Of a DNA stretch of 64,000 bases, positions 17,306 to 26,157 are shown one piece after another. A program made the position numbers and the translations under genes. Under the pieces are notes generated by a model. That model was not told the DNA's origin and made no database searches. It worked only from the letters and a program-made list of their open reading frames with translations. The stretch comes from Streptomyces sp. P9-A2 (GTDB taxonomy: Bacteria; Actinomycetota; Actinomycetes; Streptomycetales; Streptomycetaceae), in NCBI RefSeq assembly GCF_036634175.1, contig NZ_JAZIFX010000001.1, positions 3,596,001 through 3,660,000 of the forward strand, in the 5' to 3' direction. Within the stretch, counting starts at the first letter, position 1. Every line of letters begins with the position of its first letter.

Positions 17306-17596
17306 GGTCACTCTCCTCATCGGCCCTGATCGGCGTGAGGTCGAAGGTACCGCGCCCGACGCCCCCGGCGAGCCGGGCCCGGCCCGGCCCCGGGCCGTGC
17401 TGTTCCTTGTCCTCACGGGGATGGCCGCCGGGCGAAGGCCGCCGTGGCAGCGACCCGAAAACCCCATGACGGAGAGGTGATGTTTGGCCACAAAACGCAC
17501 TTGCCCACTCGTAGTCGGAAGCCCGAAGATGTGAGCCGGGCATGGACACGCGTCTCCGGCACGACCTGCCGGACAGGCCCCAGGGGGATGGAGATC

Positions 17597-18505
17597 ATGA
17601 CAGCAGAGCCGCGGCGGGACGTCAGTACTCGCGTGGCGGACGCCTTGTCCTCCCAGGTACTGAACGCGCTGGTGGGCATCGCCGGTATCGCCATTCCCAC
17701 AGCCGCGTGGGTTGCCGAGAGCGGCGTACTGAAGGACGCCCTGCTGGCGGCTGCGACGGTACTGCTGCTGCTCATGGTGGCGAACCACATGTGGTTACGC
17801 CGTATCTACATTCAGCTCCGCCGGGCCAACGACCGGCACATGGCGGACGCCCGGTATTTCTCGCTGGTCCGCGAGCAGTTGGAGCGTGAACTCATCTCGG
17901 AGTTCGGTGAGATCGCCGACGGTCACCTCCAGGTGTACGCGTCCGAGGTGCCGCGCCTGTCCGTGCTGCTCTTCCAGGCGCTCATCGACTCCGGCACCGA
18001 GCCCAAGCGCGTTCTGGCGGCTGATCTCACCACTGACCCGAGGCTGTTGTCACAGCGACGGGAGTACCTGGCCGTGAACCGGCGCCTGATCGAGGGTGGG
18101 GGGACGGTGCAGCGGTTGTTCATCTGCTGGCAGGACGATCTCGTCCGGGAGGACTTCGCCCGTAACCTGCTCACTCTTGTCGACCATCACCGTTCCCTGG
18201 GTGTGCAATGCGCCCTCGCCGTACGGGACCGGTTGCGTGCCGACCAGGCCGTGGATTTCGTGGTGGTGTCGAAAGCCGCGGTTCTCCTGGAGGAGGAACA
18301 GGGGGACTCGGATTACCGCCGGGGGCGCAGCTCCGTGTACTTCAAGCACGTGGAGCGCTGGGCGGGACGCTTCGAGTCGATCTGGGGGCACGGTTCGGAC
18401 TCGGCTCCGTTCGTCCTCCAGTCCTACGAGTCGCTCGTCCGTCCCATGCTGGACGCTGGAACATGGGACGAGACAGCCGTCCGGGGAACTGCGGTACGGC
18501 TCTGA
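17597..18505 (+). CDS. unrecognised membrane-anchored protein, possible PLD-like fold, TTA codon
   Basis: The 302-residue protein MTAEPRRDVSTRVADALSSQ has two N-terminal hydrophobic segments (VLNALVGIAGIAIPTAAWVA and ALLAAATVLLLLMVANHM), then a soluble part with strands and helices such as KRVLAADLTTDP, GGGTVQRLFICWQDDL, LGVQCALAVRDRL and AVDFVVVSKAAVLLEEE, a layout reminiscent of catalytically dead phospholipase-D-like domains. That likeness is inference. Leu67 is encoded by TTA (17795-17797), so translation should depend on bldA tRNA. ATG 17588 is an alternative start. Just downstream are the DapF-like and desaturase-like genes in the same direction. Confidence 0.7.
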   Translation: MTAEPRRDVSTRVADALSSQVLNALVGIAGIAIPTAAWVAESGVLKDALLAAATVLLLLMVANHMWLRRIYIQLRRANDRHMADARYFSLVREQLERELISEFGEIADGHLQVYASEVPRLSVLLFQALIDSGTEPKRVLAADLTTDPRLLSQRREYLAVNRRLIEGGGTVQRLFICWQDDLVREDFARNLLTLVDHHRSLGVQCALAVRDRLRADQAVDFVVVSKAAVLLEEEQGDSDYRRGRSSVYFKHVERWAGRFESIWGHGSDSAPFVLQSYESLVRPMLDAGTWDETAVRGTAVRL

Positions 18506-18652
18506 GGCATGACCACCGCCCATCCCTTGTCCCGCTCCATCACGTTCCGTCACACCCGCAGGTGCCTGAATGGGCTTCGTTAGCATGGAGAACGACAGCC
18601 GGTCCGGACCTGACGGGACCGAGCGAAGCCACAGCGCGACGGAAAGTACGTG

Positions 18653-19657
18653 ATGTCCACTCTCTCGCTCACCAAGGCCCATGGCTCCCGGAACGACATC
18701 TTCGTGGTGGACGGCGCGCCTCTCGACCACTTCGCCACCACGGACGAACTGACGCGGGCCGTCGGGCTGCTGTGCGACCGCAAGCGGGGGCTGGGCGGTG
18801 ACGGGGTGTACTTCGTCGCCGATCACGGTGACGGCACGGCGCGGGCCTGGTTCTACAACCCCGACGGGTCCGAGGCACTGCTGTGCGGGAACGGGATGCG
18901 GTGCGCCGGCCGGATACTGCTGGACCGGCACCAGGCCGACTCCGTCGTCGTGGATCAGGGCCCCTATTCCTTCACCGTGCATGACCGTGGCCGTACCTCC
19001 CACGGGGTGCGTCAGGTCTCCGTGGAACTGCCCGCCGTCGACTTCGCCCCGGGTCAGCCGATCGTGGCGGAGGCGGGTCCGCACGGCGAGTACGTGGACC
19101 GGCTGCTGCCGGCCTTCCACCCGTCGCGGCACGTGACGGCGGTCGCCGTACCGAATTCCCATCTGATCACGGTGATCGACGCGTACACCGAAGCGGAACT
19201 GGTCGAAACCGGGAAGCGCGTCGCCGGTTCGCCCGAGGTGTTCCCGATCGGCGCCAATCTCTCCTTCGTGCTGCCGCTGTCGGACGACGAGGTGTTCGTC
19301 CACACCTACGAACGGGGGGCCGGGCTAACACCGTCGTGCGGCTCGGGCATCGCGGCCTCCCGCGCCACCCTGTCCCGCCTCGGACGTGTCGAACCGGAGC
19401 AGCCGGTGACCGTACGCAACCCTGGAGGTATCGCCCGGAGCTTCCTCCAGCCCGTCGGTGACGTGTGGCAGCCCGTATTGGAAGGCAACGCCACCCTTGT
19501 GTACGAGGCGGAAATCGACCCGGCCGTGCTCCTCGGTGACGGTCCGGTGGAGTACACGGGTACCTCACACATGGCGGAAATCAGCGCGTTCGCGGAACTC
19601 AGCCGGGAAAATATGAAGGTGTTGCACGAGGCCGGTATCCACCCGACCGAGATCTGA
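18653..19657 (+). CDS. diaminopimelate epimerase-like protein (DapF family), second-copy type
   Basis: The 334-residue protein MSTLSLTKAHGSRNDIFVVD belongs to the DapF/PhzF superfamily. Both catalytic cysteines of DapF are present: Cys78 in LLCGNGMRCAGR and Cys229 in TPSCGSGIAAS. FYNPDGSEA corresponds to the usual NxDGS substrate loop. It is about 45 residues longer than typical DapF and sits beside a membrane desaturase-like gene rather than in a housekeeping lysine or miaA-hflX context, so a specialised amino-acid epimerase is more likely than cell-wall DAP synthesis. GTG 18650 is an alternative start; GGAAAG is 7 nt before the ATG. A TTAGCAT box lies near 18579. Confidence 0.82.
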   Translation: MSTLSLTKAHGSRNDIFVVDGAPLDHFATTDELTRAVGLLCDRKRGLGGDGVYFVADHGDGTARAWFYNPDGSEALLCGNGMRCAGRILLDRHQADSVVVDQGPYSFTVHDRGRTSHGVRQVSVELPAVDFAPGQPIVAEAGPHGEYVDRLLPAFHPSRHVTAVAVPNSHLITVIDAYTEAELVETGKRVAGSPEVFPIGANLSFVLPLSDDEVFVHTYERGAGLTPSCGSGIAASRATLSRLGRVEPEQPVTVRNPGGIARSFLQPVGDVWQPVLEGNATLVYEAEIDPAVLLGDGPVEYTGTSHMAEISAFAELSRENMKVLHEAGIHPTEI

Positions 19658-19766
19658 TCGCGTCCGTCCCTCTCCGGGGCTCGTCCGGCCGGGAGGCACC
19701 GCGCTCTCCCTCCGGTCGGCCCCGCCCCCGTGCCAGGTCCGGGACGGAAACGGGGAGGGAACAGTC

Positions 19767-20843
19767 TTGGGGGCATTGTCGGCCGGACTGGTGGCCATCG
19801 CGGCAGGCATCGCGCTGCGGCAGGTGGACCGCTGGTGGTTCAGCCCGATGCGGGGGCGGCACAGACCGGACTCGCTTCGGTCGGTAATGACGCTTCAACG
19901 TGAGCGGCTGAACAACCTCACTCCCGTGTTCCTGATTCTCGGGCACTGGCTGGAGTTCGCCGGATGGTGCGCGGTGGCTGTGCACGGCGGCCCGGGGGGT
20001 TGCGCCGTCGCCGCCTTCGCGGGCGCCGTGAAATTCCGCCACCTCCAAGAGGTGAGCCATTTCGCGGTGCACGGCGTGCTGGCTCGCGGCGCCCGGCTGA
20101 ACACGCTGCTCGCCGAGGTCGCCGTACATATCCCGCTCGGCTTCGTTCCCGTGGCCGTACGCCGCCGTCGGCACGTACGTGAGCACCACCCGAACGCGAC
20201 GGTCGCCGGAGCCGACCCGAACCTGGCCGAACTGCACCGGGCGGGAATACGGACGGGGGCCACGACGGTGCGGTACGTGCTCGGCACGGTTCACCCGCTC
20301 ACTCCGGCCGGCATGTTCGACACCGTGCGCAGCCTGACGGTCCTGGGGCGGGAAGCGGGTGCCGGGCGGCTGCGGGCGGCCGGTCCGCTGGTGGTGGCAG
20401 CGGCTGCGGCCACGGCCTTCGGCTGGGAAGCGGCAGTTTTCGTCGTCGTGCTGCCCCGCCTGCTGCTGTATCCCCAGCTCGCCTGGATGTCACTGCTCGT
20501 CGAACACCGCTGGTTCGATCCTGAGCCGGTCACGGGACCGCCGGTCGCCGTCGAGGCGGGCCGCTGCCTGCGGTTGTACCCGCGCAACGTGCTGCTCGCC
20601 CTGCTGGCCCGGGGCACCTGGCTGCCGTACGGCGACCTGTACCACTTCGCCCACTCCGCGCACCCGGCAGTGCGCTGGAACTACCTCCCCGTGCTGGAGC
20701 GCTCCCTCCACGGCCCCGCCTACCGGCCGCACGCCCTGCTGCTGGGCGAGTCCGCGGTACTACGCCGCCACCGCCGCGCTCTGGCACCGGTCTCCGGCAC
20801 CGGGGCCCCAGCACGTCCGGGATACCGCCCCAGGGAAGCGTGA
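19767..20843 (+). CDS. fatty-acid-desaturase-like membrane di-iron protein
   Basis: The 358-residue protein has three histidine clusters that match membrane desaturases/hydroxylases: HFAVH (98-102), HVREHH (136-141) and YHFAHSAHPAVRWNYLP (293-299), with hydrophobic segments between them. The last motif resembles the HHxxPxxPWxxLP box. Such enzymes use a di-iron centre and O2 to desaturate or hydroxylate lipids or lipid-linked substrates. A TTG start at 19767 is supported by GGGAGG 8 nt upstream. It follows the DapF-like gene by 109 bp on the same strand and probably forms one unit with it. The substrate is unknown. Confidence 0.72.
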   Translation: MGALSAGLVAIAAGIALRQVDRWWFSPMRGRHRPDSLRSVMTLQRERLNNLTPVFLILGHWLEFAGWCAVAVHGGPGGCAVAAFAGAVKFRHLQEVSHFAVHGVLARGARLNTLLAEVAVHIPLGFVPVAVRRRRHVREHHPNATVAGADPNLAELHRAGIRTGATTVRYVLGTVHPLTPAGMFDTVRSLTVLGREAGAGRLRAAGPLVVAAAAATAFGWEAAVFVVVLPRLLLYPQLAWMSLLVEHRWFDPEPVTGPPVAVEAGRCLRLYPRNVLLALLARGTWLPYGDLYHFAHSAHPAVRWNYLPVLERSLHGPAYRPHALLLGESAVLRRHRRALAPVSGTGAPARPGYRPREA

Positions 20844-20982
20844 CACCCCCGCGCCCTGTGCTTCCGACCTCGCCCGGTGCCCGGCATGCCCTCGTTGTCG
20901 GTGCCCTGCGGCACAATGGCCGCTGTTTCCGGTTCCACCGCGTCACCGCTCCGGCGCTCGCGGTCTCATCAAGGGGGAGTGG

Positions 20983-23900
20983 ATGACCACAGCGCCGCAG
21001 ACCAACCTGGACAAGCTGCTCACCCGGCTCGCCGACCGCAAGGCCACGCGCACGGAGGCGGACCTCCAGTCAGATGTCCGACAGTTCCTGCTGGACGGCT
21101 GGCTCAACCTCGACGAGGACAACCTGAGCGTCGACCTGGAGTCCCAGGTGGGCGACGGTCGCCGCATTGACGTCGAGATCGGCCTCACCGCCATCGAATG
21201 CAAGCGGGACCTGCGCGGCACAAAGATCCTCAAGGACGCCGAGAAGCAGCTCGAAGGGTACGTCCGCACCCGCACCGAACAGGTCGGGCAACGTTACGTC
21301 GGCATCCTCACCGACGGCGCCGACTGGCGCGCGTACGCCTTGTCCGGTACGGCGTTCGTCCAGGCCGGCCGCTTTGAGGTCAAGCCGCGCCGCACCACGC
21401 CCCGGGAGCTGCTGACCTGGCTCGAGGACGTCATGGCGACCGTCGAGGGCGTCAAGCCGACCCCCGACGTGATCAAGGGCCGGCTGGGCGCGGGCAGCAT
21501 TGCCCACGGCATCGACTACGCCACGCTGTCCGGGCTCTACGCGGAGCACAAGCACCTGCCCACCGTGCAGCTCAAGCGGGAGCTGTGGGCACGGCTGCTG
21601 CGCAGCGCGCTGGGCGCACAGTTCGAGGACAGCGACGAGCTGTTCATCGAGCACACCCTCCTGGTCAACACCGCCACGATCATCGCGCACTCGGTCCTCG
21701 GCTACGACGTCCGGCGGATCCCCCCGGCCTCGCTCGTCCTCGGCCAGCTCTTCGGGCAGGCAGACATCCATGGAGTCGTCGAGTCCGACTTCTTCGGCTG
21801 GGTGATAGAGAACGAGGTCGAGGGCGGCGCCGAGTTCGTCAGCGCCGCCGCCCGCCGTCTGGGCCGCTACGACTGGGCGAGCGTCGAGCACGACGTCCTC
21901 AAGGTGCTCTACGAGTCGGTGATCGCACCCGAGACGCGCAAGAAGCAGGGCGAGTACTACACGCCGGACTGGCTCGCCGAGAAGATGGTCTCCGACGTCC
22001 TGACCGACCCGCTGAACCAACGCGCCCTGGACCCGTCCTGCGGCTCCGGCACGTTCCTGTTCCACGCCGTACGCCGCTACCTGACCGCAGCCGAGGCCGA
22101 CGGTCGCCCGCTGGCGAAAGCCCTCAGCGAGCTGAGCGACCACGTGGCGGGCATCGACCTCCACCCGGTCGCCGTCGCGCTGGCCCGCGTCACCTATCTG
22201 CTGGCCATCGGCCGCGACCGTCTGACCTCCGACGAGCGCGGGGAGATAAGAGTCCCGGTCTTCCTCGGCGACAGTGTGCAGTGGCAGCAGCGGACCGATC
22301 TCATCGACCACGGCTACCTGGTAATCCGCACGGAGACGGGGGGCCTGCTCAATTATCAGAACGAGCTGCGGTTCTCCGAGCGCCTCCTCGCGGACGCCGG
22401 ACGCTTCGACCGGCTCGTCAACGCGCTCGCCGACCGTGCGGCCAGCGACAGCCGGAAGAAGGGGACCAGGCCGTCACTGACCAGTCTGTTCAAGGTCCTG
22501 GCCATCCACGACCCGGACGACCAGGACGAGATCACGACGGCCTTCCGCATCCTGTGCGAGCTGGTCGACGAGGACCGCAACCACATCTGGTCGTACTACG
22601 TGCGCAACCTCGCCCGGCCCATGTGGCTCTCCATGGCGGACAACCGCGTGGACGTGCTGATCGGCAACCCGCCGTGGCTGTCCTACCGGCACATGCCGAA
22701 GGACATGCAGAAGCGGTTCAAGGAGATGTGCCAGTCCCGCGAGCTGTGGCGCGGCGACGAGGTGGCGACCCACCAGGACCTGTCCGGCCTGTTCATCGCC
22801 AGGGCGGTGCAGCAGTACCTCGCGGATGACGGCGTCTTCGCCTTCGTCGTGCCCAACCCGGTCCTGGACCGGCCGTACTGGGCCGGCTTCCGGGCCGGCG
22901 ACTACCCGGACCCCAACGAGCCCGTACGCGTCGAGTTCACCGGCTCCTGGGACCTGCGGCGGCTGCGCCCGCACTTCTTTCCGCGCGGCAGCGCGGTGGT
23001 CTTCGGGCGCCGGATGACCTCGGGCGTGGGCGACGCGGCGCGGGGCAACAACCCGGTTCCGTTGCCGAAGACCACGGAGCGGTGGACCGGGAAGATTCCG
23101 GTGACGGCTCATGACTGGGCGGATGTCCGGGGGTGGGTCATGCAGGAGACGGCCGAGCTGAAGTACGTGGGCGAGGATCTGATCTCGTCGCCGTATCGGT
23201 CGCGGTTCGAGAACGGGGCCACTATCTATCCCCGCTACCTGTTCTTCGTCACGCAGCAGGAGTCCGGCCCGCTGGGTCTGGGAGGCGGACGGATTCGACT
23301 CCGCTCGGAGCGGAGTAGCACGGAGAAGCCACCGTGGAAAGAATTGCCCGATCTCGAAGGCGTGGTCGAGACGCAGTTCGTGCGTTCAGTCCTTCTGGGA
23401 GAGAGTGTGCTGCCCTACCGCCTCCTCGCGCCGCGCAGAGCAGTCCTACCCATCGAAGGCACCAAGACCCTGCTCCACGGAGACCACGACAACATCGACC
23501 GTTACCCGGATCTCGTGAAGTGGTGGCGTAGAGCGGAGGGCCTGTGGTTGGAACATCGGAGCAGCGAGCGGCTGACTCTGCTTGAGCAGCTTGATTTTCG
23601 TCTAAAGCTTTCCACACAACTCCCGGGAACACGCCTGCGCGTGGTGTACGGCAAGGCCGGGATGCACGTCTCGGCCGCCCTGGTGGATAACCCGAGTGCT
23701 GTCATCGACCACAAGTTGTACTGGGGCACGGTGGCCACCCGTGAAGAGGGTATGTACCTCTGTGCCATCCTCAACGCGCCCGCGCTCACCGAGATCGTCC
23801 GCCCTCTCATGTCCTACGGCAAGGACGAGCGGGACATCGACAAGGCTGTATGGCAACTCCCCATCCCCCAGTTCGACCCTGCGAATCCGAGCCACCAGCG

Positions 23901-24060
23901 GCTTGCCGAACTTGGAGCCGTGGAAGCCACGCGCATTGCCGCTCTGGAGCTCGACGAGTCCAAAAACTTCGTCAAACTGCGTCAGGTAGTCCGCTCCGTG
24001 ATTGCGGACTCACCGGACGCAGAGGAACTCGACCAGTTGGTCCGCCTACTCCTGGAGTAG
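20983..24060 (+). CDS. type IIG restriction-modification enzyme (nuclease-methyltransferase fusion)
   Basis: The 1025-residue protein has an N-terminal PD-(D/E)XK nuclease (Asp63, then Glu72-Cys-Lys74 in TAIECKRDL), a helical linker, and a gamma-class N6-adenine methyltransferase: KKQGEYYTPDWLA, motif I DPSCGSGTFLFHA at about residue 350 and motif IV IGNPPW at about 562. The C-terminal third looks like a target-recognition domain. One chain thus cuts and methylates DNA, as in Eco57I/MmeI-type systems, and needs no partner. GGGGGA precedes the ATG. It belongs to the accessory-looking stretch at 17.6-27.2 kb. It is not PglX: no other Pgl/BREX gene is near. Confidence 0.85.
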   Translation: MTTAPQTNLDKLLTRLADRKATRTEADLQSDVRQFLLDGWLNLDEDNLSVDLESQVGDGRRIDVEIGLTAIECKRDLRGTKILKDAEKQLEGYVRTRTEQVGQRYVGILTDGADWRAYALSGTAFVQAGRFEVKPRRTTPRELLTWLEDVMATVEGVKPTPDVIKGRLGAGSIAHGIDYATLSGLYAEHKHLPTVQLKRELWARLLRSALGAQFEDSDELFIEHTLLVNTATIIAHSVLGYDVRRIPPASLVLGQLFGQADIHGVVESDFFGWVIENEVEGGAEFVSAAARRLGRYDWASVEHDVLKVLYESVIAPETRKKQGEYYTPDWLAEKMVSDVLTDPLNQRALDPSCGSGTFLFHAVRRYLTAAEADGRPLAKALSELSDHVAGIDLHPVAVALARVTYLLAIGRDRLTSDERGEIRVPVFLGDSVQWQQRTDLIDHGYLVIRTETGGLLNYQNELRFSERLLADAGRFDRLVNALADRAASDSRKKGTRPSLTSLFKVLAIHDPDDQDEITTAFRILCELVDEDRNHIWSYYVRNLARPMWLSMADNRVDVLIGNPPWLSYRHMPKDMQKRFKEMCQSRELWRGDEVATHQDLSGLFIARAVQQYLADDGVFAFVVPNPVLDRPYWAGFRAGDYPDPNEPVRVEFTGSWDLRRLRPHFFPRGSAVVFGRRMTSGVGDAARGNNPVPLPKTTERWTGKIPVTAHDWADVRGWVMQETAELKYVGEDLISSPYRSRFENGATIYPRYLFFVTQQESGPLGLGGGRIRLRSERSSTEKPPWKELPDLEGVVETQFVRSVLLGESVLPYRLLAPRRAVLPIEGTKTLLHGDHDNIDRYPDLVKWWRRAEGLWLEHRSSERLTLLEQLDFRLKLSTQLPGTRLRVVYGKAGMHVSAALVDNPSAVIDHKLYWGTVATREEGMYLCAILNAPALTEIVRPLMSYGKDERDIDKAVWQLPIPQFDPANPSHQRLAELGAVEATRIAALELDESKNFVKLRQVVRSVIADSPDAEELDQLVRLLLE

Positions 24061-24067
24061 GCGGACC
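24039..24067. terminator. near-perfect palindrome over the stop codon of the RM gene
   Basis: GGTCCGCCTACTCC at 24039-24052 pairs with GGAGTAGGCGGACC at 24054-24067 with one unpaired central T. The TAG stop lies in the right arm. It separates the convergent restriction-modification and DUF397 genes and probably terminates both. Confidence 0.7.
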
Positions 24068-24079
24068 AGGCGGTGCGTG

Positions 24080-24289
24080 TCAGCCCTCGGACACGTATGG
24101 AACGAAGGACGTCCATGTGTTCGGGGCGAAGGCGAGGCGGGGGCCTTCGGTGTTCTTGGAATCGCGGACGCGCACGGTACCGGGAGTAACGGCGAGCTCA
24201 ACGCAGGAGTTGCCGTCCGTGCCACTGCTGTAACTGCTCTTGAACCACGCCAGTTCAGAGGCGTCCCTGACGGAGGCCTTACGGATCAT
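24080..24289 (-). CDS. DUF397 protein (BldB/WhiJ-associated)
   Basis: The 69-residue protein contains LAWFKSSYSSGTDGNSCVELAV and VRVRDSKNTEGPRLAFAPNTWTSFV, the DUF397 signature. DUF397 proteins pair with XRE/DUF5753 regulators in many copies per Streptomyces genome and can behave like toxin-antitoxin or developmental switches (WhiJ-type). It overlaps the upstream XRE gene by 4 bp (ATGA type), so the two are translationally coupled. Confidence 0.88.
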   Translation of the reverse strand: MIRKASVRDASELAWFKSSYSSGTDGNSCVELAVTPGTVRVRDSKNTEGPRLAFAPNTWTSFVPYVSEG

Positions 24290-25161
24290 GTCTCTCCCAG
24301 CAGTTGTTCGATGAAGGCGAGCGACTCTCTCGGCGGGAGAGCCTGCGCTCGGATGGTGCCATACCGCAACTCAAGGATGCGCAGGTCCCTGGGTTCAGCA
24401 GTCGGCCGACCGTTGAATGCGCCGTCGGAACGCCCCACGGCCGTACCGTCCGGGAACTTCAGCAACTCGATCTTGCCGTCCACACCCGGATGAGCATCGG
24501 TGTTCGTCGGCATCACCTGAAGAGTGACGTGGTTCAACCGCCCCACCTCCAGCAGACGTTCGAGCTGACGCTGCCACACCATTGTGCCTCCAACCGGTCG
24601 GCGCAACGGTGTCTCTTCCAGGACGAAGTGGATCGATGGCGCCGGGTCGCGTTCGAACACGGTCTGCCGAGCCAGGCGGGCAGCCACCATGCGCTCCATG
24701 TCGTCCGAGGAGTACGGCGGCTGTGCCGCCTCCATCAGCGCGCGAGCGTGCTCCGGCGTTTGCAACAGCCCATGGACGCTGTTGCACTCGTAGATACCGA
24801 TCTCAACCGCCTTGGCCTCCAGCTTCCCCAGCTCCCGCACCTTCTTCGGGTACCGGACCTTCTTCACGTCCTCCCAGGCCGCCGCGATGAGCCCGCCTGC
24901 GCTCAACACCTCGTCGGCCCGGTCCAGGTACTCCTGCCGAGGAATCCGCTTGCCGCCCTCGATCTTGTACACCATGTCCTCGCCGTACCCGACCGTCCTC
25001 CCGAACTCGCCGGCCCGCATCCCCACCGCCTCGCGCCGCAGCTTCAACTGCCGCCCGACGGTCGTGATGACCGCGATGCCCCACTCGTCGTCCGGGTCCA
25101 CCTCCCAACCCGGCTCGTCTGCCTCCGTCTTGAGCCGACCCGCCTCTGTCTCGACCGTCAT
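24286..25161 (-). CDS. XRE-family regulator with DUF5753 domain (WhiJ-like)
   Basis: The 291-residue protein has an N-terminal helix-turn-helix (VGRQLKLRREAVGMRAGEFGRTVGYGEDMVYKIEGG region, about residues 35-70) and a C-terminal DUF5753 domain (YECNSVHGLLQTPEHARALM, RLARQTVFERDPAPSIHFVLEE). This is the WhiJ/AbaA-type regulator class of Streptomyces. GGAGAGG upstream of the ATG supports the start. It is coupled to the DUF397 gene and divergent from an HATPase gene, which completes the usual trio. Confidence 0.9.
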   Translation of the reverse strand: MTVETEAGRLKTEADEPGWEVDPDDEWGIAVITTVGRQLKLRREAVGMRAGEFGRTVGYGEDMVYKIEGGKRIPRQEYLDRADEVLSAGGLIAAAWEDVKKVRYPKKVRELGKLEAKAVEIGIYECNSVHGLLQTPEHARALMEAAQPPYSSDDMERMVAARLARQTVFERDPAPSIHFVLEETPLRRPVGGTMVWQRQLERLLEVGRLNHVTLQVMPTNTDAHPGVDGKIELLKFPDGTAVGRSDGAFNGRPTAEPRDLRILELRYGTIRAQALPPRESLAFIEQLLGET

Positions 25162-25319
25162 ATCGCGCCTCTCCGTCGAACCGCCTGTCGTGCACCCAGC
25201 GGCATACCCTCACCAACGGCCCGTACCGTCCGGACAGCACCGGACAAGCTCCGTACAGTGACCGTACGCGTACGCCAAGTCACCACTCACGGTATGCGGG
25301 TACCGCCACCCTGAGTGAC
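25162..25319. promoter_or_regulatory. divergent control region of the WhiJ-like trio
   Basis: The 158-bp spacer holds the perfect 12-bp palindrome CGTACGCGTACG (25263-25274) and several CCGTAC and CCGGACA words in both orientations between 25217 and 25270. WhiJ-type regulators act on their own divergent region, so these are operator candidates. Confidence 0.4.
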
Positions 25320-25790
25320 GTGAACCAGAAAACCGCCGAACCCGCCACCCCCATCCGCAACTTCAGCGTGCAGCTCTCCCCCACACCCCGCGGCGCCCGC
25401 CTCGCCCGCCTGCTCGGGGCGGAACAGCTCCGCTCCTGGGGACTGCCGCTGGATCCCGCCCGCCAGATCATCGCGGAGCTGGCCGTCAACGCGACCACGC
25501 ACGGCCGCGTACCGGGACGGGACTTCCGGCTCACGCTCTACGTCGTGGCCGACACCCTCCGTATCGAGGTCACCGACACCCGGGGCGAACGGCTCCCCCA
25601 GCCCCAACCGGCCGCCCCCGACGCCGAATCCGGCCGGGGTCTACTCCTCGTCGAGGCCCTCGCCGACCGCTGGGGCGTAACCGAGGGCCGCTTCCCGCGC
25701 AAGATCGTCTGGGCCGAACTGCGTCTCACGCCACCGGAACCCACGTCCCCAGGCTCCGGTGTCGTCAGTGCCTTTCCCAAAGAAAAGTGA
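25320..25790 (+). CDS. HATPase-domain (RsbW-like) regulatory protein
   Basis: The 156-residue protein VNQKTAEPATPIRNFSVQLS has an RsbW/SpoIIAB-like ATPase fold: the N-box IIAELAVNATTHG, the G1-type IEVTDTRGE and GRGLLLVEALADRWG. Many Streptomyces proteins of this size accompany XRE/DUF397 pairs; they may act as anti-sigma-like kinases or ATP-binding regulators. GTG at 25320 is the only sensible start. It is divergent from the WhiJ-like regulator. Between its stop and about 26157 (370 bp) I see no other gene. Confidence 0.82.
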   Translation: MNQKTAEPATPIRNFSVQLSPTPRGARLARLLGAEQLRSWGLPLDPARQIIAELAVNATTHGRVPGRDFRLTLYVVADTLRIEVTDTRGERLPQPQPAAPDAESGRGLLLVEALADRWGVTEGRFPRKIVWAELRLTPPEPTSPGSGVVSAFPKEK

Positions 25791-26157
25791 GAGAGAAAGA
25801 ACCTCCACCAAGCCCCACCCCACCGCCCGTTCGAGGTCTAGGACCAAACTCACTCGGGCGGGTGAACATCGCCGGTCGGGCTGGTTTTCCGGTCCCCCAA
25901 CACCCTTACGCTCAGCGCAACAACCGCAGACCAGGCCGGTGATCGCCGGTCACCGGCCGCGGACAGACTTCGGCCCCCGCCGGGACAGACATCCCACTGC
26001 GAGGGCCTGACCAACAAGGAAGCACAACCTTCCCGATGGATACCCAAAACCCTAGCGCGCCCCCGCGCGCCCAGTCAGCCGACAGCGCCGATCGGCCCAC
26101 GCGCGGGCGGCCCTCCGACCCCCTGTACGCCCCACCGCGCACCCCACGGCCGGCGTC

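Noticed and set aside
18653..19657. Housekeeping diaminopimelate epimerase dapF
   Set aside because: It is longer than DapF and not in the usual gene context. Both cysteines are present, so this remains a family match only.
20983..24060. PglX of a BREX/Pgl phage-defence system
   Set aside because: The protein has its own nuclease domain and no pglZ, pglW, pglY or brx genes are nearby; a solitary type IIG enzyme fits better.
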